The notes below the pieces were generated by a model, which did not search any database, was not told the DNA's origin, and worked only from the letters and a program-made list of their open reading frames with translations. Position numbers and translations under genes: made by a program. DNA of 64,000 bases from Opisthorchis felineus (lineage: Eukaryota; Platyhelminthes; Trematoda; Opisthorchiida; Opisthorchiidae): the NCBI GenBank assembly GCA_004794785.1, contig SJOL01006412.1, forward strand, positions 366,691 through 430,690, written 5' to 3'. Below, piece by piece: positions 12,101 to 22,890 of this stretch (position 1 is the stretch's first letter; each line of letters starts with the position of its first letter).

Positions 12101-15019
12101 GGCAAAATTTCGTTACACGAGTGTTACCCCCGCATAATTTGCCTTAATGGGTGTGCTGTAGGCTGTAACGAAATCCCAACTATTATAGCCGGAGAAATGT
12201 GTGCAACTTTCGTCCAGTGTAAGGCATTCACATTCACCGACAGGTTGTGATATCTCATTACATTAGACACCATTTTCCAATTAGGGGTATATTTCGGAGT
12301 GAACATTCGCTCGCCTGATCAAATCTGCCATGCAGATAATTTGCGCAATAAGGCATTACACATAGGCATTTTAATCCATGGAGAAATAACCTCGTAAGCT
12401 TCGTAGTTTCTGAGAAATCCATTCATTTCTTCAGATACCGGTCAGCACCAATACGGGAGCTCCTTGGAAGCGCTATGCTCCTAGCTGCAAAACCTTTGCG
12501 ATTAGAATAAAACATTTTACGCCTAAATGCATACGTGCATACGCATAATGCATACGTGCTCAAACCAAAAACCACCCTAATCTACTTCCATATTTTCGCA
12601 GCTCACCGAATTTTATTGTCCACTGAAGCAATCATACCTTCGGTGAAAAATTTCTGGTGGAATACTTTCCTAGCATCACTGGGGCCCCGGGATGCCTAGA
12701 TGGGGCTCAAAAGTTTGGACTGGTATTCTGAACTCAATTGCCTGTGTGTTTTAGTCCATCAGGGACACGTCGTAGCTTTCGTGAATTCGATCCATTGTGC
12801 GAATACTGAGCACCCTTATGGATACAGAGGTTTCGTCCGATTATAAAAAACCGCCCGTTGAAATGTGATAACTGTCCAGTGAGATGCGTATGGAGATAGC
12901 CCAAGAATTACTTTACATACCTATTTTTTGTCTCTGATATTCCTACGGAAGGCTTTCACAGCCCTAATGTGTTGCCCTTGTTTTAATCGTCTCCCATTGT
13001 TCCTACGGCCTGTTCGTTGGCGGTCTTGGGTTTTCTGCGGACCCTTGGACTGGCCGATGGCCTGATAATAAAAAAATAAACAGTGTTTCTTTCCTCGTCT
13101 TACCCGTTAACACTGAATTAAGCGAATTAGGAACATGCAAGGCTGTCGCTAGTGTTAGAAGGTAGAGCCTTGCCCTGCTGTCTTTCCTTACTGGCGTTCC
13201 TGCAGCCGTTGAGGTACTTCGATCATTACGTGGTCTTGTGCGTTCCCAGTTAGTTCAGGGCAAACCACTGGCATTCCAGTGTAGCTTTTGTGCCGTCCAA
13301 CGTAGGTTTCCCTTCATCCTGGACGTAGGTAAGTTTCAGTCTATGAGTTGAGTTAGCTCGCCTTGTCTCTTGAAATCAGTTTGCAGTGTTGATCTGTGGC
13401 GTCAGTCGCTTTATTTATTTTTCCGGTTTTTCGCTTCGGAGATTCGGCCTCTCGTCAATATTGCTGGGGCTTGGTGCCGTTGGTATTTTTGTCAGCCCCC
13501 CTTCGTTCCCACTACATATTTCCACCAAACATCTTGAGGCCTAGTCGTTATTTGGATAGTGAGGATTGTGTGATGTGCAATGTGGTTCAGTTGTCTGTCG
13601 CAGCGTCTGATTACGTCAACCGACAATGTATTCTGCCCGTGTCGTTCGGAATCTGCGTAGGGCTTGTTGGATTGCAAAAGTCGTCAGCTTTCCCTGGCAT
13701 CTGCGGAGAACCTGGGCAGGTTGTGAGGTCAACCGAGTAATTCCAGCCCATCTTTTATAAGAATAGACATACGTGGGGGTGGGATGGGGGACTTAGCATT
13801 GCGGAACGAAGCGGGGACGCTTCGGATAGAGGTGAATAACCGCATTCTGTGCGAACACAGCTGACATTGTTTTGTCACCCCTTAACACTACAGGGTTAGG
13901 TCATGGGTAGCTTGGTAGCTAGAGCTATAGGCGCCGAAGGGGTGGTACGGCTGTATGGGGCTTAATGCAGAACATCTCCCCCAGCGGGTAATGTGTTGTG
14001 CAGGTAGTCACCGTACCTTTGATGAGTCGCCATATCCGTCTGAGGTCTGACAAGCTGCGTTCCAGTAGTGACCCGCCCTGGGAACCGTTCGAACCCGTCG
14101 TACTCGCAGTTCAGCACGCCATGGCTGTCGTAATTGTGGCGACAGCACGATATAGGAGAAGAACAAATAATATGACTCAACATGAAGCTTAGTCGGAAAG
14201 ACGTTAACCTATACCATATGGCAATTGTTTCTCGTATGTGTGCGCGACATTCTTTGTACGGTTTTCCCCTTCATACCTCCTCGAGTCAAGGAGTACCCTA
14301 TACGTTTTTCGACCCCAATTTATTTTAGGTCCAGATGAGGCTCTACACTAAATGGTTCAACCCGTTGAAGTATCGGAATTATTGTACTCTACTTTGAATC
14401 GAAGGAAGACTGCGGAAATGTTCTGCACGCCCCCCGGCATCAGACAACTGTAATTGAGTCCACTGCACGAAAATAGCGGTGCCTCCTCCTTTAAACTAAG
14501 TTTTCTACAGCGTCATGAACGCGCTCTCATCCGAAGCCGCCAGTGGACTTTTCAGTGATTGAATATCTCAGCGTTATGGTGAGGGTTACCCTTCCTACCA
14601 CGGATTTGCTACATACGTATCGAATACTCATGTCTCGGGCACACTGAGTGACTGAACGCGCTACACTTGTAGGTCAGCATAGACGAATTTAGCCTCTCTG
14701 TACCCTTCCAACAACGGGACGTTAGGCCTTATTAAGCAGATGGATAGTTCTTTTGACTTTGAAGGTTACCTGAGTGCGACAGTCTCACCATCCAACATGT
14801 ACTTCCTAAAAAAGGATCCATTCAATCTCGGACGCTGTCATAGAATTCAGGGGGCTCCCAGTTGGTGAACATGATGCAATGCACGAATATAGGGCCGGGC
14901 TGCCGGAGAGATTGTTTCCAGGGTCTAATCCACAGGTCAATACTTATCTAATAGTTTCGTAGGTAAATTAGTAAAGATCAATTAATAAAGTCAAAAAGGT
15001 GCTCTATGGTCTTATACTT
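9185..15019. other. Long stretch without recognisable genes
   Basis: Nothing with a known domain was identified. Open frames reach 114 codons at most (13396-13740) and lack convincing splice context. A local cluster of ATGCATACGTGC-like words occurs near 12525-12560. The region may hold old transposon debris (9388-9883 has two overlapping basic frames) or introns of a gene outside the window. Confidence 0.4.
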
Positions 15020-16165
15020 CTAAGATTGAGTGAACACTTGGAGAGACAGACTGGGCTTTGTCCGACAAGATGGTCCATCGATAACATTTTCCACTTCGAC
15101 AGATCCCGGAACAGCGACGCTGCTTCCAGCAGCCGATCGTGATGGTCTTTCTGGATTTGAAAGTTGCCTTTGACCCTATGGACCGTCAGACACTATAGCA
15201 GTGTCCATGGAGCGTAGGTGTCCGAAACAAATTCTCCACCCTTTTTGACGCGCAGTACGCCAACTCCTGTGGACGCGTGGAGATCTACGGGGAGCTAACC
15301 TGAGGTCACAAGGTCAGTCTCTCTTCAACATCGCCATTGATTGTACTTGAGATAGCTCAGTAAAGGCGCCAGCTTATGGACCGGAGGGTCCGTGGTTCGA
15401 ACCCGACCTCAGCATCTCGACTGCTCCTGTCTGGGCTTGGGCAAACTGGTATTATCACAGCCCTCGTGCCTCCTTCCGTTGGCATGGTAGTTAGGCACCG
15501 AAAGCTTGCTACAGCTGGAAGACTCAGACTGTCATTGATTATGGAACACTCACTTCCAGCCTCTAATGCATCTTGGGTCGGAATGCTCCCAGGGCATTCG
15601 CTCACAGATATCGAGTGCGCAGACTATACAGGTCTTCTTGGGTCTGATGCCACTTCAATGTAGACAACATCAAATAGCCAGTCTCAGTGGTCTAACCAAA
15701 GATGGCATTTCCATCCGGATTGGGAAAGCCAGAGCTGCACCAACTGTGCCATTGGCGTGACATCAACTTATCCGACAATGGTCGAGTTTACAGTGCTGCG
15801 GTGCGCTCTATATTATTATACGGGTCAGAGACATGGCCGCTGCGCTCCGAGAACGTCAAAAGTCTCTCAGTCTTTGACCACCGATGTCTTCGGAGCATTG
15901 TCCGAGTCTGGTGGGAACACCGGGTCAGTAATGCTGAAGTATGTCGAATGGTTTTCGGTTGAAGTAACTCCCCGAATGCGTAGCTGCTCAGTTTTCCGGT
16001 CCTTCGAATAGCTAGGTCTACCCCATGCCAACTAGCTGATTATACCGTCGCCCACAATGCTTGGCTATATCTCCACTGCTCTCCAACTTTCTGGCGACCA
16101 CAACTGTTGTAGCTGGGACCAACGTACTCTTGGTACGTGGTTTATAGCCGGTAAACTGGACTGTT
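15020..16165 (+). mobile_element. RTE-1-like retrotransposon relic, interrupted by a SINE
   Basis: Plus-strand frames follow the RTE order: HLERQTG and a degraded DNIFHF block (15.03-15.10 kb), FLDLK-like DNA at 15.15 kb, an NSCGRVEIYGELT-like block at 15.26 kb, then HSLPASNASWVGMLPGHSLT (15549). The YADD box has decayed to CADYTG (about 15616). RVYSAAVRSILLYGSETWPL (15784), FDHRCLRSIVRVWWEHRVS (15878) and VCRMVFG follow. The end near 16.13-16.16 kb (GTTTATAGCCGGTAAACTG) resembles the 3' ends of the copies at 19.85 and 56.2 kb. Many stops and frameshifts; dead. Confidence 0.75.
15335..15540 (+). mobile_element. tRNA-headed SINE copy A, with 8-bp TSD
   Basis: The SINE body (15343-15532) has an A-box-like ATAGCTCAG near its 5' end and a perfect B box GGTTCGAACCC at 15393, followed by the family tail ending in the CACCGAAAG region. 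It sits inside the RTE relic and is flanked by direct repeats CATTGATT at 15335-15342 and 15533-15540. The host RT block is continuous across the insertion. SINEs of this type are transcribed by RNA polymerase III and moved by LINE proteins. Confidence 0.8.
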
Positions 16166-16313
16166 GGACGCTCGTGTTTCTCGAATTTTGCCACGCTGTG
16201 CATACCCATCGGTTGTACAGGGATGTCCATTGTCACGCAAGACATCTACTGGGTACAGCCGTCGGGCTAATCCACGTGGCTCACCTGTTGGTGACTGCTG
16301 ATGGAGGTTGGGG

Positions 16314-16500
16314 GCGAGATGGCTCAGTGGTTAGAGCGCGAATTTACTGACCGAGAGGTCCGTAGTTCGAACCCGACCTCTGCCTCTCGACTTCTCCTGC
16401 CTAGGCTTGGGCAACCTGGCAGTATCCGAGCCCTCGTGCTTCCTTCGGGTGGCATTGCAGCTAAGCACCGAAAGGGTGTCACAGCTGAACGATCGATTTT
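16314..16500 (+). mobile_element. tRNA-headed SINE copy B
   Basis: This is the best-preserved head of the family. The A box reads TGGCTCAGTGG (16319) and the B box AGTTCGAACCC (16365), with spacing as in a tRNA gene. The body runs through GGCTTGGGCAACCTGGCAGT to AAGCACCGAAAGGGTG. No clear target-site duplication was seen. The head can be drawn as a tRNA-like fold, but the long conserved tail shared with copies A, C and D makes it a SINE and not a tRNA gene. Confidence 0.78.
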
Positions 16501-18778
16501 TATGAGTGAAATCACAGGTGGCAGTTGCTTGTCAGGTTGTAAGTGGCTTGAAGCTATCACTTTAAGTGCACCAGTCAGAGATTCTACCCCTCCCTCAACA
16601 CCCTATTAATATCAGAGGTTGTTCGGCATCCATCCATAATTCAGAAGCACCATCAAAACCTCAGGTTCTCGACCGCATTGTCTGCTTCTGATAGTTTTGC
16701 CCATCGTGCTGGGTGAGGAAGTATTTCGAGTTGTGGCTATCGGGTTCAGTAACTGGAACGGTGTGTTATGAGTTTTTGGTATATTCTCACTGGGGGTATC
16801 CGAAAGTATTAGTGACGTGCATATGAACCACCTACAATAGTGACTCTGTAAGCCGACGGACACGACCTAGTAGCTTACCCAATGGCGCTCCTGTATCCGA
16901 ACCTTTGCCCTTAATGCACGACCAGACATTTTCGTGAGTCCCCGCACTAGAGGAATATGCCCCAACCTAAGAACGGTTCTAACTGGATCTGTACTTCAGT
17001 ATTTCGAGATTCTGCTTCCAGTGCATTTTGTTACCACCGGTCATTGAGAACTGTGGTAACCGGATCCACTGCATGACTGTGGCTGCTGCTGATGACAGTG
17101 ATGTTGGTGGCAACGGTGACGAAAATTCTTGGAGGTGACAAACATGTCCCCGCAACACTGTAGGGCTTACATACTAGTGCAGCGCACTCTGAGCCGATTT
17201 CCAAGGTTTTAGACGCGTCGGCTGGTTAAAGCGGGGTGGAATTATCGTCTTAGTCATCGCAACAGCATACCGTGGCTGGGTTATGTCTCCCATGATTTGA
17301 TGGTATTTGTGTTCCGCGTTAACATCAACAAAGTTTAAGACATGCGCTTAAGCGGTGAGCCTTCCAAAGTAGGCCACGAGAGCGTCATTGATCGACAACT
17401 TGGTGTGACCTTCTTCCTAAGGGGACCCAAGGTTCCGGGTATTTGAGTACAGTAGGTGGATCCATTGTCTTTGTCTGTGACAATCCCGAGGAGTTTATGC
17501 AGGCGATGGAGCTAAGACATCCGAAAGCCACGCGTTTTGGGGCTATTTCAAATCAGTTGATTGACGTCGTTCTTCTGAAAGTATTTCTCCTGCCTGCATG
17601 GAGGTTTCGGAGGCAGGTTTTGTGGCAAGAATCACTATGCCTGGCAGCCAACTGCAGTAGCCATACTGCTCCACCTTGAAACCCATTTATCGCCTAATGC
17701 TCTGAAACCTGTGTAAAACACCGGTTGCGAGCTCGAGATAGCTTCTTGGTTAAGGCACGCAACTACTGAATGCCGTGTTTCAGATCAGTCTGGGTAACCC
17801 AGCAGTACCTCAGCTCCCGTGCAGCCATAAGGTGTCACAATCAGATTATCACCACTTTTTGTTGGCCGCAGGAAAGTGCGATGGGCAAACTCCCCAACTC
17901 ACCGTTTTGTGTAAATCCACGTTACCCAGTTGAACCACTAGCATTGCTTATCAGATGACCCGTCACTGCCATGCTTCAGGCGGATTTTCCGTTTAGCCAT
18001 TTTTGAGACATTGTGTTTTTCGGGAATTGTATTAATAGCCGTAGGGCAACCAGATTCAAACATTGACGGACTCAACAAGCGCTGGGGACGAGAACTCGTC
18101 AACATCCGTTGCTTCGTGGATTACCCACCCACTGAGTTAACATGCATGCTCACTACACATCACACCTATCTAATTAAATTCTATACGTAATCTGCCGCGC
18201 ATCTGTTCAATGAATCTGTGGAACCGCTGCTAAGTCCTCGCGGTGAGCTATTCTTCGTTATTGAGCAATCTACTCAGAAGGCCCTCAGTTAGGAGATTGA
18301 AATCCTCGTGTACGTTGCGAATCAAGTTGTTTTACCTGTGTGTCATTCTGGCACATTTAGGACATGTACTTCTAGAGTATGCTAATTCACGTACTTCAAC
18401 TCCCATTTTATGAAATGTTTTAAGGACCAATAAATTATGAGACAACGATTGGAATTATATTATCTTGGGATTTTCTAGTGCCTAGGCCAGTTTTCATGGA
18501 TTGCTGCAAACAGCGTCCAATCCGTCACGGAGATACTGGACCTTTTTAGGTGCGGCGGTTTGGGCACCTCCATAACCCACTGAGCTTCACTGGATAGTGT
18601 AAATGTGACACTCGCAGAGCATCTAATACCAGGCTGGTCAATGGCTAGACGCCTCATTGACACAGTCCCCAGAGTAGGGGGTTGGAGCTTGACCTAATCC
18701 TTAAAAACGTAAGTTGTTCTGACGGTCCCGTGTCAGCCACTGCTGCCTTGTGGTTAGGTTTTTGAGCCAACAATTTTG
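16501..18778. other. No gene recognised; one doubtful SINE scrap
   Basis: No domain-bearing frame was found. A degraded SINE-like segment may lie at about 17735-17860 (GAGATAGCTTCTTGGTTAA, then CCCAGCAGTACCTCAGCTCC), but its B box is lost. Confidence 0.4.
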
Positions 18779-19030
18779 GTTGAGGACCCTGACCGTCCGC
18801 TTGTGTAGGCCTGGGTGCTCAGACAGTATCCCAGCCCACAAGCACCCATGAATTGCACCCTTACAAAAAATCTCATGCCACATCGGCCATCGTTTGGTGC
18901 CATCAACCAGGTCAGCTTACTTGCTGCACATAGCAGGGTGGGTAAGCGAAAACAGGCCACTGCTGGCGCATCTGTTCTTTCTCTCACATTCGTTTTTCTC
19001 CCCTCACCCCGTTAGTAGCAATACCTCCGC
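18779..19030 (+). repeat. Unnamed interspersed repeat R1, copy 1
   Basis: This about 250-bp segment is homologous, in inverted orientation, to 23295-23560. Shared words include GAGGACCCT, CATGAATTGCAC, CTCATGCCACATCG, GGGTAAGCGAAAA and a pyrimidine-rich CTCCCCTCACCCC end. Similarity continues upstream toward 18720. No coding capacity is seen; it may be a SINE or the non-coding end of another element. Confidence 0.7.
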
Positions 19031-19145
19031 AGACCCATTCTTAAGGAATGGCGGATCCGTTCGCCGCCCATTACCGTTAGCTACAATATCTTCGGTTGAC
19101 TTGGTCGCAGACACTTCGAAATAATTTTCCAAACCTTGACAAACA

Positions 19146-19848
19146 GTTCATCTAGTGGCCTTCAACGTTCTCACTCTGAAACAAGCCGGACGACAAGCTG
19201 CTCTTGCATGTTTGCTGGACTCCCTTTCTAATAATGTGTGCTGTCTCTCTGAGACGAGGTTTCAATACCCAATTGCGATTGTTGGACCGACCCCCCTCGG
19301 TTTCCGGTCGCCGTTGGTTGCGTCTTTCTGGTGATCCAGAAGTCTCTGCGGCTGATTCGGCATGGGTTCGTATTGTTCGAAGCCACCGAGCTAAAAGGTC
19401 TCTGGTTGAATGGTTACCCGTTGATAATCGCCTCGTGTGGCTAGTTTGGCAACGTCTGTAGTGATATTCCATATACGCTCTTCCTGTTCACTGTATCTGC
19501 TTACGCTCTAATACACTCAAAGACAGCTATTACGACGCTTCGAGCAGGTTATCGTGGCTTGCTAAGAGCTCGGGTATTGTTGCGGTTTCCGGAGATACGA
19601 ATGCACAAGCGGGTAAACTTAATACTGCCGGGGCTCAATTGGGTGGTCGTATAGGGTTGGATTCAAGATGCACGGACAACGACGAACGCCTGCTGCAGTT
19701 GTGTGCTGAGCATGGACTTTTTCTGTGCAGTACTAACTTCCAATGTAACTGAAGCCACTTGGTCACATGGTTGGCCCCGCATTCGAGCTAATCTCCAAGA
19801 CAGACAGATCGCATCGCCATTAGCCCCAAACGGCTTACTGCTTCCCAT
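19146..19848 (+). mobile_element. RTE endonuclease (APE-type) fragment
   Basis: Plus-strand frames give the start of an RTE endonuclease domain: FNVLTLKQAGRQAALACLLD at 19160, CCLSETRF, then after a frameshift SGDPEVSAADSAWVRIV, SHRAKRSLVEWLPVD, and in a third frame SGDTNAQAGKL and DSRCTDNDERLLQLCAEHGL (about 19660). The GDTNAQ block matches the conserved GD-N catalytic region. A late TDRIAIS stretch corresponds to the final D-H block with the histidine lost. The fragment is cut at about 19849 by a reverse-oriented RTE-1 copy. In life it would nick target DNA to prime reverse transcription. Confidence 0.75.
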
Positions 19849-20295
19849 TCAATTCAGTTCAATTTATCAGGTATGAACCGTGTACCATAGGCACATTGCT
19901 CCCAGCTGCTACAGTTTCGACCACCGGAAAACGGGAGAGTGTGGGACATACATCCAAGCCTTGGGGACAATGGCATATCTGGTTAGTTCGGGAACTGGGT
20001 AGCTACGTATTGAAGGCGATAGCTTTGATGCACGAGCGCCGTTGACTGTGCGATTGGGCCACCTGCCAATGTACATAACCATTGGTGATTTGAGTCCCGG
20101 GGTCCCCATTCAGGGAAGCGGCATTTGCCGACCCGACTAAGTTTACTGGTTAGTGTTGTACTTCGTTTCCAGGTCACACACTGTCCAACTCTCCGTCGCT
20201 TCCACTCAGCACAGTTGGGCAAAAAGAGCTCTGTGAGGCAGACGGTCCTAACCATGTCCTAACCAGCATAACCTGTGAAGCGTGAGTAATTCGTC

Positions 20296-20469
20296 TATCG
20301 CTGTATCACCCTTTCGGTGGCTAACTGCCATGCCACCCGAATGAAGCACGAGGGCTGGGATACTGCCAGGTTACCCAAGCCTAGACAGGGGAAGTCGAGA
20401 GGAACAGGTCGGGTTCGAACCACGGACCTTCCGGTCATTAAATTCACGCTCTAACCACAGCCATATCGC
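20296..20469 (-). mobile_element. tRNA-headed SINE copy C inside RTE-1, with TSD
   Basis: Minus orientation: the B box GGTTCGAACCC lies at about 20412-20420 (seen as GGGTTCGAACC on plus), with the degraded A box near 20455. The tail ends toward 20302. TATCGC occurs on both sides (20296-20301 and 20464-20469). The uninterrupted RTE-1 copy at 55.77 kb carries the empty site, CTCCCGCGATAGATGAG, so this is a clean post-duplication insertion into RTE-1. Confidence 0.82.
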
Positions 20470-21432
20470 GGGAGAGTTCCTTCTTCCTAGGACCATCTGG
20501 CGTACCTCAGCGTTCCTAATCCGATGTTCCCACCAGACCTGACCAATACTCCGGAGACACCGATAGTCAAACACTGACATCTTCCGTATGTCCTCTGCGC
20601 GTAGGAGCCACGTTTCTGATCCATAAAGCAGTATGGATCGCACCACTACAGTGTAAACTTTTCCCTTGACGTCGCGTCGGCGCCATGGGTGTCGGAGTTT
20701 GGCAAAAGCTGTCCTGGCCATCCCGATTCGAGAAATACTCTCATCTCCAGCCAGTTTACCGGAACTTATACAGCTGCCCAGGTAGACAAATTTATCTACC
20801 ACGTTGATTGGCTCGCTTGCAAACATGAGGTGTGGGTTTGATCCCACCCAGTCTTGTAACAGCTCTTAACACTTTGCAGTGGTGAAGCGCATGCCAAACC
20901 GTGCGGCAGAGTTATTTGGGTTATTTAAAATCGTCTACATTTGGGAGGGATCTGAACCAAGCAGAGCAATATCGTCTGTATACTCAGTGTCTGTGAGGGA
21001 ACGTCCCGGGAGCAGTTCGACTCCCGAGGTTTCAGAGGCAGGCAAAGAAATTTCAAGCAGTATATCAATAGCAAAATTGAAGAGAAAAGGGGAAAGAGGA
21101 CAGCCTTGCCTTACCCCACTGGACGTGGTGAAATCAGGCGAAAGCTTCCCGTATACTTGTACGCGCCCACAGGAGTTCGCATACAGTGCCCTCGTAAGGG
21201 ATAGAAATTTGGAAGGGACACCTTTGATCGCCAGACACTACCAAAGTTGCTGACGATCGACAAAGTCAAAAGCAGCTTTCAAATCCAGAAAAACGACCAA
21301 CGTGGGCCGTCTGAAGGAGTGGGGCTGTTCAAGAATTTGTCTCAAGGTGAAGATATGGTCGATGCATCCTCGACCAGGGCGAAACCCAGCTTGATTCTCA
21401 CGAATCTGTCTCTCCCGATAATCCATCAACCT

Positions 21433-21501
21433 GCGCAAAATAATCTAAGGGGGAGACAGCAACATCAGTGTTGACGCTGGTGCTTCACGGCGCAAAATAA
21501 T
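21433..21501 (-). repeat. Hairpin mini-insertion with 12-bp TSD in RTE-1 RT region
   Basis: The sequence GCGCAAAATAAT is duplicated at 21433-21444 and 21490-21501, flanking 45 bp. In RTE-1 sense the insert starts TGAAGCACCAGCGTCAACAC and runs through TGATGTTGCTGTC to CCCCCTTA. Insert plus duplication is 57 bp, so the frame is kept, but a TAG is introduced between GIILRR and RLMDYRERQ. The insert matches the 3'-terminal hairpin of the RTE-2 family seen at 22.83 and 41.68 kb. Confidence 0.75.
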
Positions 21502-21949
21502 GCCAGAGAGCACCTTAGATGCGACGGATACCAGGCTGATACCACGATGGTTTTCACATGACGTTCTTTCTCCCTTTTTGAAAAGTGGGATGACGGTCGA
21601 GGAGCTCCATTCGGCTGGCATTCTGACACTTGTCTTCTTTTGACCGGTTGATCGAATCAGTTGGAACAGGGCGCGGCTGTCGCCTGCAGTGAGAGTCTTC
21701 TCCATCTCTTGGGCCCGCAGGATCATTGCAGAACTGAAGCCCGACCACCACGACAAGGTGACAGCTTTAGGTCGGGACTTCTTCCCATGCCTAATTCGGA
21801 GTGGAGTGACTTATAAGGGGACAGAATTCGACTTGACAAGAGGGAATGATGTTTCGAAAAATTAGGGGCCCGTTGGTACTATTGTTAGCCTTCCAGGATA
21901 GGGTCTACATGATCCTCCGTGTGCTTGAATGGAGACAGTGGACGATTTG

Positions 21950-22890
21950 GTAGCCAACTGATATCAGTGGCGCTCGTGATGTCAGCTTCTACCCATATTG
22001 TTTGGCTGAGAGCAAATCTACAACAAACACGCCACTCACAATTAACGGAGAGGCACTCGAAGTTGCGGGGCGCCTTACATATCTTGGAAGTTGTATTTGT
22101 AGTGATTTTAGTGTGACAGATGAGGTTGATGCATGAGTTTAAGAGGTTCGGGTCGCGTTTGCTAATTTGAGGCACGGCGTCAAAGCGGTATATCCCTGAA
22201 TCTCAAGGGTCGTGTGTATCAGGCTACAGGCTGATGCAGGATGTTTTGTTGTATTGCTGTGAGACTTGGCCTGTTCGAGCAGCGGAACTGAGACGTCTTC
22301 AGGTGTTCGACAACCGTTTTCTGAGAACCATAGCCCGTGTAGGATGGTGTCGGTGAATCTATAACGAGGCAGTTAGAAAGCGAGTTTTCGGTTGTGCAAC
22401 GAGGACTTCCATCGAAGAATGCGTCCAGCACCAGAAGCTACGTTGTTTAGGTGATGTACTGCGTACGCCGAATCATCTTTTGCCGAGGGGAGCGCTGTTT
22501 TCAGTGCCCAACTCAGAGTGGCGGAAGTGGAGAGCTGGCCAACCCTTGATATCGCAGAGGGGTATGAAAGAGATTATGAAACGTTCGAATGGTGTCGGTG
22601 CTACTCGCCTTCGAGACTGGGGACCGCGCGATCCCCACAGCGCCTGGTTGGAGACGCTTCAAGATATGGCTGTCAATGCTGTTCTTGTTGTCAGTTTCTA
22701 TCCAAACTGCCTGAATGAGTGTCTGGAGGTGTAGGCACCTCGAAATGATTGCAGCAAGCTAGCACTAAGCCCATTCCATGTCCACTTTTCTTTTATTCAC
22801 AGTAAGGCTTTCAAATAAAGCGTGGTTGTACGGCAGCGAAGCATCAGTGTTGAACGATGATGTCATGCTTTCGATGATGATGAGCAGACC
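21950..22890 (+). mobile_element. RTE-2 retrotransposon, 3' half with intact 3' end
   Basis: Blocks: LTINGEALEVAGRLTYLGSC (about 22035), RVFGCATRTSIEECVQHQK (about 22380), EWRKWRAGQPL, GMKEIMKRSNGVGATRLRDW (22561), GPRDPHSAWLETLQDMA, then a 3' UTR with an AATAAA at about 22815. It ends in the hairpin CATCAGTGTTGAACGATGAT and a GATGATGATGAG tail at about 22876-22887. Short GAT-type tails are typical of RTE elements. The family differs from RTE-1 in coding blocks and 3' end. The 5' boundary is uncertain, and the element may be one with the endonuclease fragment ending at 19848. Confidence 0.72.

Larger units (their letters stand above)
19849..21775 (-). mobile_element. RTE-1 retrotransposon copy, minus strand, internally deleted
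   Basis: Read from 21775 downward: a CACCTTGTCGTGGTGGTCGG 5'-UTR-like start, a linker block (EMEKTLTAGDSRALFQLIRS), a jump to AEWSSSTVIPLFKKGERTS, GISLVSVASKVLSGIILRR, then RQIRENQAGFRPGRGCIDHI, TLVVFLDLKAAFDFVDRQQL, a YTDD catalytic box (about 20.97 kb), NAEVRQMVLGRRNSPAI and the C-terminal block (about 20.1-20.2 kb). The 3' end is near 19.85 kb. The RT start is deleted, a 57-bp mini-insertion adds a TAG, and a SINE splits the C-terminal part. It is closely similar to the plus copy at 54.4-56.2 kb. Confidence 0.85.

Noticed and set aside
13396..13740. 114-codon plus-strand ORF as a gene
   Set aside because: No start context, domain, or splice support; hydrophobic/Ser-rich composition typical of chance frames.
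16314..16385. A genuine tRNA gene at the SINE B head
   Set aside because: A and B boxes are present, but the same head plus a conserved long tail occurs in four copies, two of them with target duplications. That fits a SINE, not a functional tRNA gene.
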